From positions 13,764,001 to 13,828,000 of the forward strand of contig NC_134745.1 of the NCBI RefSeq assembly GCF_050436995.1: 64,000 bases of DNA, in the 5' to 3' direction. The stretch is from Anticarsia gemmatalis (Eukaryota; Arthropoda; Insecta; Lepidoptera; Erebidae). The position numbers and the translations under genes are program-made. The notes beneath the pieces were generated by a model. That model was not told the DNA's origin. It did no database searches and worked only from the letters and a program-made list of their open reading frames with translations. Positions 49,501-56,400 of the stretch are shown here, piece by piece (position 1 is the stretch's first letter; each line of letters starts with the position of its first letter).

Positions 49501-49884
49501 AACATCTCCGATGTATCTGACTCCGAGGAACCGGAACTGAAGAAGCTCAAGTTCACCACATATGATCCTCTCCCGTCGGATAACAAGATGTTCGAGAAAG
49601 ATATGGCCATGACCTGGATGAAGGGCAAGCTCAAACTATCGCCCAACCCGCTTGACTGGTCGGTTGACGACGTGTACGCCTACTTGAGCAGCACTGAAGA
49701 CTGCAAACTCATCGCAGAGAAGATGAAGCAAGAGGAGATCGACGGCCAGGCCTTCGTCATGTTAGATCTGCCCGTCATCAGGGAATTTTTGCACATGAAG
49801 AAAGAATTTGCGTTACAATTAAGTAAACATATAGCTATGATAAGGTGGTATATAATCAATTTTGAAGAGAATGGTGACTCGTGA
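25586..49884 (+). CDS. Sfmbt: Sfmbt, four-MBT-repeat Polycomb-group protein with SLED and SAM domains
   Basis: Seven coding exons: 25586-25660, 28809-29219, 42409-42531, 45154-45282, 47394-48259, 48660-48835, 49046-49884 (phases 0,0,0,0,2,1), 872 residues. Order of domains: MBT1 (about 6-105; FWCDISNTKVHPLGWC), MBT2 (110-215), MBT3 (225-330; NFVSGMKLEALDPQD), MBT4 (337-435; FDWDEYL, MKLEAVNPQN, FPVGWCDSND), SLED (457-595; FNYKCYAGPSISRNKLSQLP), an AT-hook-like basic segment (RRGRPKGSVNGRRKKKK), an acidic/Ser-rich linker and a C-terminal SAM domain (795-865; LDWSVDDVYAYL, IDGQAFVMLDLPV). Family members bind mono- and di-methylated lysines on histone tails and, with Pho, form PhoRC at Polycomb response elements. 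MBT2 lacks the usual GWC (LSSFGYVTNK instead). There is no N-terminal FCS zinc finger as in the fly protein; the start is first in frame after TAA 25547-25549. Intron 2 carries a BEL/Pao element in antisense. Confidence 0.95.
28058..28128 (+). repeat. Stem-loop with B-box-like motif, likely SINE relic
   Basis: GACCTTTCGT (28058-28067) pairs with ACGAAAGGTC (28090-28099) around a GC-rich loop, followed by a B-box-like AGGTTCTATCC. GC-rich compared with the surrounding intron; probably a degraded tRNA-derived repeat. Confidence 0.35.
28480..28535 (-). repeat. SINE fragment (B-box end)
   Basis: On the minus strand GGTTTCGATTCCCACGC resembles the B-box part of the SINEs at 42221-42352 and 55253-55434. 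Short and degraded. Confidence 0.35.
29220..31469 (+). other. Sfmbt intron 2, first part
   Basis: AT-rich intron. Small open frames at 29582-29818 (minus) and 30210-30440 (plus) match no family I know and have no splice or repeat context. No transposon end recognised. Confidence 0.45.
31470..31728 (+). mobile_element. Short non-autonomous Helitron
   Basis: It begins TCTATACTTAATATTATAAAG and ends GCGCGGGTCGGCTAG, that is 5'-TC and CTAG-3', between A (31469) and T (31729), the Helitron insertion signature. A GTTT microsatellite lies near the left end. The related copy at 62856-63059 is in the opposite orientation. Confidence 0.75.
31498..31526. repeat. GTTT microsatellite inside the Helitron
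   Basis: Seven tandem GTTT units, immediately after GAAGA in the Helitron 5' end. Confidence 0.9.
31729..33160 (+). other. Sfmbt intron 2 between Helitron and BEL/Pao element
   Basis: No gene or element recognised. A pyrimidine-rich TC/TTTC tract is at about 31755-31795. Confidence 0.45.
33161..33622 (-). repeat. 3' LTR of the BEL/Pao element
   Basis: 462 bp, starting TGTACTGGGTACATTATGCT and ending GCCACCACGCACA on the plus strand; reads the same as the other LTR. The last 34 bp also carry the end of the gag-pol frame. Confidence 0.95.
33589..39351 (-). CDS. BEL/Pao gag-pol polyprotein, intact frame
   Basis: 1,920 residues without stop or frameshift. In order: Thr/Ser/Ala-rich N-terminus and gag region (1-470); Cys/His knuckle-type clusters (about 481-548; CPVCEQTGHLVTEC and CFRCLRYRKVTHRC); aspartic protease with DDGS at 597-600; reverse transcriptase (about 860-1100) with YVDD at 1007-1010; RNase H (about 1186-1315; HVFTDASESAYSAVLYW); integrase with His/Cys zinc motif (H1535-C1573 region, ending RCLFC) and catalytic Asp1606, Asp1668 and Glu1714. 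No env. The stop is inside the 3' LTR. This is more GC-rich than the surrounding intron. Because the frame is open and key residues are present, the copy may still be active; that is inference. Confidence 0.95.
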   Translation of the reverse strand: MPTTRSEGKGRKTTAQTPSSSEGTASTSATGATTEATGTSVTGTTDNTENTAATTSVTATTAPSGRASAPLAPPTDETPSVTASTAPTLRMDAACMQPPGRRTDPLPNHNKETTKPGETVTVQRKVNISVQPNKPQCPSPPPVLRAQGGSTASRVKAIKIAKAREELLRLQVELATARLAVLETEDSDEEQEEISVCTKEEVNERVDSWLERQNTQPILAITNEPHQPEEPSVIRATMQGDQHQSHGTLTPAGARQDFKELAEAITSAVRAGQRPKFIELPIFNGSYQDWLPFRAAYYETESVYSTVENINRLRRNLKGKAREAVEGLLITDAHPSEIMQALESRFGRPESIAMMQMEALRVLPRLTESPRDICIFATKISNIVATLKTLSCINYMYNPEVSKTIVDKLTPTLRYRFFDFAAAEPKEDPDLMKLDKFLRRESTLCSPYALPEQISTQPPFTAQKRPQRVHNVTEKPYTPRCPVCEQTGHLVTECGRFKKMNEDERWDIAKAKRLCFRCLRYRKVTHRCATKQCGVNDCKYTHHTLLHCNKKEDKKESEASEIITSTWTPRKKQSFLKIIPVQVEGSTGLINTFALMDDGSTVTLIDNDLAKQIGATGPVDPLKIQTISDVKTSEIASRRVTFSIRGMNGFEDRIQARTVRNFQVSSQRVSREHIKACQHLKDIQGELTYEDVKPKLLIGQDNWHLLLTSEVRKGNKDQPVASLTSLGWVLHGSLLKHKTQSIDFVSHMTETNEDHIETLVKQYFEMDAICLNPKRPRSDPEEQALRILDNTTKKTEDGRYETSLLWRKEDYNLPNNYENSLKRLHNIEKKIDRDQVLKTKYKEQMEALVQKGYAEPAPRETTPGKTWYLPHFAVINPMKPEKLRVVHDAAAKTKGVSLNDMLLKGPDLLQSLPGVVMKFRQHAIAVTADIKEMFMQVQLRVQDRDALRYLWRGDRRDDNPPEEYRMKSLIFGASSSPSTAIYVKNLNAKQYEVSNPEAALAIKNKHYVDDYLDSFETLEDAIRITKDVRQIHQNASFELKQWKSNSPSLLAALGEQEQREDLELYTSTETTERVLGVIWKITTDELTFNLNLARIEPPLLKRKTPTKREALKIVMSLFDPLGLASPVTIKAKQILQEVWRRGTGWDAEIQEDLAEEWKIWMEHLQRLRDVTIPRRYLGYSDATKLQLHVFTDASESAYSAVLYWRTETPNGDVAVSLIMAKAKVAPLKLTSIPRLELQAAVMGTRIAETVIEEHEKKPDKRVFWTDSRTVLTWIRTGSRSYKPFVAHRLAAIEESTKVNEWRWIPTKMNVADDATRDVPVAFDKHHRWYKGPDFLLTDEELWPTEKHNEKTEDSTEEKVHLTRHKEDLKLSQGLPDVSRFSDWNRLRYTTARVLQFIQLCRNRTDNVNYKRTIRNTVKDPNWNQTTKREVVKKATSSRSYDKIIPVTAETLKKAEELLMCASQVEAFATEIEDLKDNKPINKESRLHHLSVELTNDVIRLRSRIDAIGAANEAVKSPMVLDGNHPTVKLWVNSVHRQLHHAGVEATVNECRQQYWVIRIRPVTRAILKRCLFCRMKTQVPPHPRTGDLPACRLAHHRRPFTYTGVDYFGPLSVAVGRTRQKRYVAIFTCLTTRAVHLEIAGSLTTDSAIMALRRMIARRGCPTEIWSDNSTNLKGADKELRQAIDAGTSQEAAKRTISWRYIPPGAPFMGGAWERLVRSVKVALTATLHERNPTEEVLSTLLSEAEYTVNSRPLTHVSVSAEDPEALTPNHFLLGGPGRVPQPGTFTERDELSTSKWRAAQRLADVFWTRWLREYLPELQNRREPHGRGPAVRVDDLVQVVDPNLPRNIWLRGRVTAVYPGPDNVVRTVDILTKGGVLRRPVRKLVILPLRGDDAPAPTDDATTSHGGRDVRGGATEHDT
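39411..39630 (-). repeat. 49-bp tandem repeats in the retrotransposon leader
   Basis: GGATCC marks four units starting at 39438, 39487, 39536 and 39585, exactly 49 bp apart, each with TCAGG, CTTTCTTC and ATAATG blocks. A half unit lies at 39411-39430. They lie between the primer site and the gag start. Confidence 0.9.
39636..39655 (-). promoter_or_regulatory. Reverse-transcription primer binding site, tRNA-Tyr type
   Basis: Five bp inside the 5' LTR the minus strand reads TGGTCCTTCGAGCCGGATCC. Its complement GGCTCGAAGGACCA is the acceptor stem plus CCA of animal tRNA-Tyr, so that tRNA is the likely primer. Confidence 0.8.
39661..40122 (-). repeat. 5' LTR of the BEL/Pao element
   Basis: 462 bp reading the same as 33161-33622; followed by AACTT, the right-hand target duplication. 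In the element it is upstream of gag and should hold its promoter. Confidence 0.95.
40128..41739 (+). other. Sfmbt intron 2, right of the retrotransposon
   Basis: AT-rich intron with no recognised gene or complete element. Confidence 0.45.
41740..41900. repeat. Possible interspersed repeat, family D (second copy)
   Basis: CACTCGGTACGATCTTTACAG and nearby CCTGCTAGTACTACGC resemble 10330-10512 in the same orientation. Diverged, low confidence. Confidence 0.3.
42221..42352 (-). mobile_element. tRNA-derived SINE, family B
   Basis: On the minus strand: degenerate tRNA-like head, B box GTTCGATTCCCACACC, then AACAAATAGTTGTTTCGGG, CTTTGTGTC and AAGTCCCCGCGACACAAG. The same order is found at 55253-55434 on the plus strand. 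Close to exon 3 of Sfmbt (57 bp). Confidence 0.65.
42532..43160 (+). other. Sfmbt intron 3, first part
   Basis: AT-rich; no features recognised before the family C repeat at 43161. Confidence 0.45.
43161..43343 (-). repeat. Interspersed repeat, family C (minus-strand copy)
   Basis: The minus strand gives CGTATGGTTAGTGTTCAACC, GTCAAAGTTGTTCAAGCCG, GATAACAACCGGG and CACCCATCTATGGATGAC, in the same order as 14021-14260. Confidence 0.7.
43631..43912 (+). mobile_element. tRNA-derived SINE, family A (second copy)
   Basis: Head GCCTTTGTGGCGCATTCGGT, B box GGGTTCGAATCC, then AGTTAGGAAGTTGAGGTTG, GCCTCGGAGAGCACGTAAAG and a GGAGGACATTA end, as in 18124-18493 but with a shorter middle. Flanks are a diverged duplication (AATTTCTACA and AATTCTGACA). 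Confidence 0.85.
43913..45153 (+). other. Sfmbt intron 3, last part
   Basis: No gene or transposon recognised. Confidence 0.45.
45375..46954 (+). mobile_element. Tc1-like transposon, decayed, in Sfmbt intron 4
   Basis: Ends are inverted repeats CACTCAGCGGCAGAAAAAGT (from 45377) and its complement (to 46952), each flanked by TA (45375-45376 and 46953-46954), the Tc1/mariner target duplication. The element is about 1.58 kb, a normal full length, and contains a broken transposase gene. Confidence 0.9.
45681..46677 (+). pseudogene. Tc1-family transposase pseudogene
   Basis: Begins near ATG 45681 with a stop after only nine codons. Pieces in shifting frames show the helix-turn-helix region (RRYRETGLYTRRPGIGRTR, 45798-45860 area) and the C-terminal DDE-region motif DINPIEHVWHMLKNSV with LGERRTALVRVW near 46500-46610. 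Stops and frame changes between them show it is dead. This describes the decay only; no repaired frame is given. Confidence 0.85.
46955..47393 (+). other. End of Sfmbt intron 4
   Basis: AT-rich; ends with a strong pyrimidine tract and CAG acceptor at 47391-47393. Confidence 0.6.
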
Positions 49885-49918
49885 TTTTGTTCCTTATTCT
49901 ATTCTTTGTCTAGTCCAC

Positions 49919-49924
49919 AATAAA
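49919..49924 (+). terminator. Poly(A) signal of Sfmbt
   Basis: AATAAA 35 nt after the stop codon. The complementary signal of the opposite gene is 32 bp further on, so the two 3' ends probably overlap. Confidence 0.8.
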
Positions 49925-49955
49925 GTATTTGTTGAGTAATTATAATAAAATTGTG

Positions 49956-49961
49956 TTTATT
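49956..49961 (-). terminator. Poly(A) signal of the unrecognised minus-strand gene
   Basis: TTTATT on the plus strand (AATAAA on the minus strand) 21 bp after that gene's stop codon at 49982. Confidence 0.75.
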
Positions 49962-49981
49962 TCAAAAATATTACATCCACT

Positions 49982-51347
49982 TTACGCAGCTTTGCGGAAT
50001 TTTTTGCATAAATAATTGCAAATTTTGGATATGAAAGATTTTTCGCATTCGTGTTCTTGGGTGAAGTCCTCGTTTAGATAAATATTCTTCTTCGCATAAG
50101 AGACTTTGACTGGTATTTCTCTGTCAGGTCCGTCATCGTTCTCTCGTTCCTGCTCCACATACTTCTCAAGTTCCATTTTCTTAGCAGCTACCCTCCTCAT
50201 GTTTTCGGCAGACGCGACATATTTACCATCGCCTATCGTTTTGCACGGTTCTTTTATATTAATTTCTGATAACAGGTTTCGGTCATTCATTTTGATCTGA
50301 ACATATGGATTTCCGCTAAGGAGATAGATATTAAAGATTTCTTCCTTGGAAGGCCCAATATTATTAGATTTGCGCAGTTTACTTTCGCCACCGGTGGAAT
50401 CAGTGCAGTAATCAACGTTCTTGTAAGCCTCTACTACTGGCTGACGACTCCCAGCATCAGAAATTGTGTTCGCCGATAATGGGGTAATAGGATTATCATG
50501 ATTACATAAATATGAAGTCTTTTTGACATACGTATCATTGTCTTTTATGTCATAGCTGGTAACATCGCTTCCATTCTTATAGGTATCCGAGGACTTGCTA
50601 TCGTAAGACCTCTTACTATCGTGTGATATGGATGATTCTGAAGACATGATGTGCTGTATCATATCTTTTATGAAATCTTCCATGTCTGCTACTGCATCTT
50701 CTTGGTTCTTAGAAAGTATTTCGTGAAATCGCTTTTTGTACAACTCAAAGTCTCGCATTGATGCGTAAAAATTGTCGAATATTTCTTGTACTGTGGTCTT
50801 AAAGAATTTTATATTAGATTCCAAGCTAGAAAGAGAGCTATGTTCAGTTTGAAGTTCCTGTGATATATTTCTGAATATTTTCATTTCAAGTTTATCAAGT
50901 TCGGAGTTGGTTAAGGATCCTCTGTCCTGTATGGTCGCGAAGGCATTGAGTGTGGACTCTTTAACGGGCACCTCATCGTGTTCGTATTTCTTGTAGTATT
51001 CTCCTAAACTCTTATTAAGATGTTGAACGATGTCGCGTTGCCTACGGTTAGTTGTAGCCTGATCTAGTCGTTGTAGGACATCGATGTCAGATTTGCAACA
51101 GTTATCGATCTGTGATACATCTCTGGGTGGCTGCGGCGGAGAGCAAAAGCTGTGCCGAACTTTCAACTGCTGCTCTGCATCACCTGCAATTTTAATAAAC
51201 TATAAGTATGAGTATATGAACTATATCCACAATTCTTAAAATATGTGCAGTTTAATTAACTTTCTGTTAGTACGCATCAGTTCCATGAAGCATGAGCGAA
51301 TTGTGAAAATGACTGATTTAAAAAACATGAAAATAATTACCCATCAT
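49982..51347 (-). CDS. Unrecognised 402-residue coiled-coil-like protein
   Basis: The main exon is 51183-49982. The open frame there starts without an ATG, but it is preceded by an acceptor (TTGCAG at 51189-51184). A small upstream exon ATGATGG (51347-51341) followed by GTAATT gives the right phase and the N-terminus MMGDAEQQLK, with an in-frame TAA just upstream; total 402 residues. I do not recognise the family. The first half (about 60-175) is rich in charged residues and heptad-like spacing, suggesting coiled coil; 180-240 is Ser/Asp/Tyr-rich and acidic; the C-terminus is basic with cysteines (SKICNYLCKKFRK). No signal peptide or membrane segment. Its stop is 97 bp from the Sfmbt stop, tail to tail. 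The tiny first exon is inferred and could be wrong. Confidence 0.7.
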
Positions 51348-51825
51348 GTTTTACTGATTGCAAAGTCTTGTATTTAAAATAATGAACCGCTCAATGATAT
51401 TTAACTTTCATATGAACTGGAGCTTTAATAATTTTCTTGGAAAATATAGAATAACATCAAATAATTACCATAATTTTAGAATATTTCGGAATTAAAAACG
51501 CACATGACTGACGTTGTGACTTTAGTGACATGAAAAATTAAAAAAGCGGTTAATCCTATTTCAAAATTCGCTCCAAAAACAAAATTGATTGAGTATTGCC
51601 AACATTTAAAACGAGTTCTACGCCAAACGCAACTCCCAACTTATACCTGGCCTAACAATAAGTAAAATTAATTATTTAAATCATTTGATGCTGATAGGCA
51701 CAGGTGCACATTGTCACAAATTATTAACCCAAGTCCGAGTGAAATAAGTTTCGTACGGAATTTCCGAGTTTTAATAAAGATAGGTACTTGAACAATTGCA
51801 TTTGCATAAAAGAACTACCGTAAAA
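51348..51825. promoter_or_regulatory. Upstream region of the unrecognised minus-strand gene
   Basis: Expected to carry the promoter and leader of the gene starting at 51347. No core-promoter motif was recognised. An alternative start exon at about 51530-51475 (minus) has a donor but in the wrong phase. Confidence 0.35.
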
Positions 51826-52421
51826 CGGGGTGAATAGAATTCGCGGGGTGAATAGAAAAAAAATCAGGAAAGTTTTCAAGCCCAATGTTTGAGTACTCCT
51901 CGTTTAAGAATTTTGTTCAAATTTGAAATGATTACACGTCGATATTACTTCTCTGCGGTGTCATAATTGTTTAAATGTTTAAATTGATATTTATACCCAA
52001 AAAATTGCTTCAAAGTCAACCGTGCTCGAATGCCTTAATGGTCCATACATTTTTTTCAAAACTTTGGATTTAAAGTGGAATTTCTTTTCTAATGAGTTGT
52101 TTGGAGTGTTTATCTCTTTAGGTGTATATTTATCTATAAAGATACAATATTGTTAACTGAAAAAACGTTTTAAAACACAATTTTTCCATTCACCCCTTTG
52201 GTCGTTTCGATTCACCCCTATCGCTGGGTGAATAGAAATTGACCATTTTTTTAATAAAATATCGTAAAACTATGCATATTTTTGGACAAATATGGTTTTA
52301 ACTCTTTCTTCATGGCGCCGGACATGATATAAAACAACCTGACAATAAAAATAACAAGTTATTCGCTACAAATTTTTAGGACAAAGTTGAAAATTGTTTC
52401 TATTCACCCCGTTTTACGGTA
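51826..52421. mobile_element. Tc1/mariner-type MITE, ~590 bp, between two divergent genes
   Basis: Inverted ends CCGTAAAACGGGGTGAATAG (from 51828) and its exact complement (to 52419), each flanked by TA (51826-51827; 52420-52421). The GGGTGAATAG motif recurs inside in both orientations (51844, about 52190-52240). No transposase. Confidence 0.85.
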
Positions 52422-53454
52422 CATTCTCATGAACTAGAAAAAATCAGTAAAGGCAATATTTCGCCACCAAAAATATGAATAACCAAGCTATCTACCACAT
52501 TTTATGGAAAATCTACTAGGTTGGTAGCACAAAGTAGTGGTCCAGCTAAAAAAATATTTCAATATTTTGTAAAATTTGAAATCTCAAAAATCTTTTTGCG
52601 TTAAACTGGCAATATAAAGTGAAACATCATAATAATATGTAAAAAATCATTGAATATTACATTTCTGCACATGTGACTTAAAAATTGATATTGAAAGTGA
52701 GTCATTAACAGAGATTAATTCATTAATACATAGTTAGCTGTGTAAGTGGACTTGCCACAATATTTGAAAATGACATTATCTCTCACTTCTTTCGACGCTA
52801 CTATTATTGTCTATGTCAGTTTAGACAGAAAGCAAAATATTGTTTTTTCCAAGGTGCGAGAAGGAAGGAAAACAAAACGGCCATGGACTAAAAAAAAGTT
52901 GTCTATGTCAAGCCAGTCATTGAACCGTCAATTGCTGAACGAACGAACGACAGCGAATCTCAGAGGCCCCGCCTATAAATCCGTATTTTATTATTTCAGT
53001 TGGCTTTCGCGATGATATTATTATAAAAACGGACGCTTAGGTAATAATTTTAACTGAATAAAACTTACATTTATAGTTTAACTTAACACATAATGAAGTT
53101 AGCATCATCGGAATGCATTTATTGATTTATCGTGTACAGCAACAAATAGTGAGATTGTGCGGTTTTCTAGCGTTAGCTTGTCGTGAAACCGTGTAGCTCG
53201 AAGGGCTAAGGGATTTGCGGTACTTTTTGAGTTTGCGTAACAAGTTTTTGTGTCATAAGAGGTCGACAATTTAGTGTATTTGATGTTGGCTATTTTTAGT
53301 GGGTGTTGTCATTGTGGTCCAAAGCTTTATTCGGATTAGGTCATCGAGTGCGGTGAACATGTGTGCCGGAGAAATGTGTTAAACTATGTTTTTAAGTGGT
53401 TTATTTGGTTTCTTGTTAGATATACGAGTACTACGAAGTAGGAGACCTGCAAAG
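52422..53454 (+). promoter_or_regulatory. Nrg upstream region and 5' leader
   Basis: About 1 kb before the Nrg start. The last 300 bp are probably 5' UTR. An open frame at 52746-53015 is not convincing as a gene. An in-frame upstream ATG at 53386 could lengthen the Nrg N-terminus by 23 residues. Confidence 0.4.
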
Positions 53455-56400
53455 ATGGGTACAACAAGAATACTGTGTTTCGTGGCGTTGATATCATGTT
53501 CGGCGGCATTATGTGAGTATTATTTACTTTTCATTTACGTGTATTTCGCGCCCGGTGCATGTATTGATTGTTTATCGTATTGTAGGACGTGGTTCATTCA
53601 ACTTTTTCTTGACTTACGATATCCCCGTGTCATTGTAATTAAGTTATAAGTGAATACTTGTTGACATACAGTTGTATAGAACGCGATAATGCAACGACTC
53701 GATTTCGGCGCTTTGTTTAAGTTCTAACCTTCTACTATAGTCAATAAAATTTGGTAGTAGGTATCAAATGAATCTTCTAGCTTCCTATAACACAGGAAAT
53801 ACATAGACATGCAAGTTTCATTAATTTTGTATTGATAGCTGAAACTTTCACTGAAACACAAAAACTGTAATTACCTAGAATCATTGAAACTGTTTCACAA
53901 CTTCCACTTTCATGACTTCGCTACTTTGTATGTAGTTTTTACTTTAATAATTTGCAATGAAACCAATTTTAAGTACCTACCTACTTTGAATGCTAATGAT
54001 TATATTACTTTATTTAGTCTTTAGTCTGCTACAGTCAGTTATTTATAATATTTTAATGTTCAAACATTAAAATATTATAAATAACTGACTGTAGCAGACT
54101 TAAATTTAGACACAAATTCCATTGATAAACTAAACAAACTGATTACAAGTGCATTGAAAAAAAACTCATACTATTAAAAAAGAAAACAATAAAACCTCTT
54201 TACATATAAGGAGGTATTAGTCACAAGTCTGTTCTCATATTCATATCATATCTTAATTTAGTGGTGTATGCCAGATTTGTAATTGACAACATTGTTTTGT
54301 CCTTGCAGTTGTGATCAAGATTTTGATGTCATAGATTGAATATAGCTCTGAGCACACCTTTGAGTTATTTAACTATTATAATTGTGACATTAATAGTTGC
54401 TAGGAACTATTAAAGCAGACTTTTAAGAGCATTATTCACTGAGCCATATTACAATTAAATGATTGTCTTTATCAATTAACTGCTGTTAACCATTACAATA
54501 TTTTTTATTGATCTATTGGGTTTGGTATCTCAAGTAACTACAAAACCATCTTAGTTTCACATTCACTTGATATCTATGTTAAGTCTAAATCAGTTCAAAA
54601 TTTTGGGCTACTATTATTACCTTCAAACCAACATCCATTACCCTTAAATGTATTTTGTAAGTAAATGTAATTATTATTAAGAGAATTTATCTGCCTCGGC
54701 AGGTTATTGGGTTTAAGTCTTATTGCATTATCAAATACCTACTTACCTTTGTAAACATATGATTATAAGTCTCAAGTTAGTCCTTGCTTGTCAATCAGAC
54801 ATAGTTCATTAGACCTCATACTTTGTTACAATACCTAGCAGAGAAATGAAAAACACCCAATTAAAATTATCAATATTATTTTGACACTTAATATCAATCA
54901 TGACATAATCCCTATATTTAGAGCTTGATAAAATTATCTTAATTTTTCAATACATATTTCTCATTTATCTTTTTATATGCAAAACAAACATTCAACTCAA
55001 AGAATCTTGTGTCATTGTATGCAAAATTGATGTATAATTTTTCACTCAGTACTTATTGTTTGGTTACTATAGTCTAACAACTTAGCACAGAGCCTTAAAT
55101 GCATGGTTTGCATGGTGCTTGAGTAGGGATATGAAAATTAAAATTTAAAACATCAGTGACCCCTAGGCTTATACAGATGACGGTGGCCTGTTTGATACAG
55201 CTACTGTATTTTGGAAATATTATTTGTCAATTATAATCTAGATTCTAATTTGACGGCCTCCATGGCACAGTGGTCGCAAGCCGCTAACATTGTGTCACTT
55301 TGTCGTGGGTTCGATTCCCAAACTGGACAGTTATTAGTGCAAGCAATAAATAGTTGTCTGGACTCTGGTTATCCTTTGTGTCCATTGCTTGTATGTTCGT
55401 AAAAGTCCCAGCGACACAAAAGCAAAGCAAAGTTGTAGGACTATATACTATAGAAAAACTATTGGCATCAGTTAAAAATCAATTTTGAATGTTGGACTGA
55501 GTGCCAAATGGAACATAATGTAATCAACATGCCTGTTTGTGACACAATGGTGCTCTAGGTAGTACAACTTGCTCATACCTTAACAGTCTATGTTGTAAAA
55601 TTATCATAATATATTCAGGGTTTGTTACTTCCTTGACTTGTATTAATTGTAGGCATTATTCTAGACTAATTTGTTAAGTTAATAAAGGCGGAATACTTAA
55701 TGGATTCTTAAGTTTATAAGAATTTTATTCCCTTGAAATTAATTTATACTGTTTTCAAGTTCTATTCATTAAAACCATGTTTAAATTTATCCTTTATTTT
55801 TATGAATTTTTTGAAAATTCACTTATTTCATTATTTTACATTATTTGCACAGAATACTGGTTATCTATTGCAGGAGCCAGAGTTGCTTCAATACAACCAA
55901 AATATATATTTTTATGAGAGTAAATACTTGGAGATCTTTTACCACAAAATGTTAAATGGATAATTGGATTCCTAGCTAGAGAGTAGTAGGTAAATTTAGA
56001 AGAACTATAAAATTCACACATTTTGTATGTCTATATTGCTATTTTAGTACAAATAGTGACCTAACTCAATGTTACTTTTATCCCTTGACATTTTAGCACC
56101 AAGTTGCACAGTAGCTGTGAGGTTTACATTGAAATAAAACCTTTTAGTATGTACGGGTCAAGGGACAGAAACAAAGAAATTGACCTCAAAAGGAATGTTT
56201 ATTTAAATGTTTAAACATTGCATTTTGCAAGGACTATTGTGTTTTGTTTTTAAAATATATAAAGTTTCAAGACAAGTTCAGTCCGTAGATATTAGTGGAC
56301 AAGAACCATATGAAACTGTCTGCTATTCCTAGTTACAGCTTTGAATCTTTCAAATGTCCATACAAACAGATGGTCTTGGGAAACCTCAATATGGACCAAA

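Noticed and set aside
51470..51535. Alternative first exon for the unrecognised gene (ATGTCACTAAAG..., minus strand)
   Set aside because: It has a good ATG and a GTAATT donor, but it ends in phase 0, which leads to an immediate stop in the main exon.
52746..53015. 89-codon open frame upstream of Nrg
   Set aside because: No family match, no splice or start context, and composition like background; likely chance.
53386..53454. Upstream in-frame ATG for Nrg
   Set aside because: It would put 23 residues, several charged, before a clean signal peptide; 53455 gives a better start. Not excluded.
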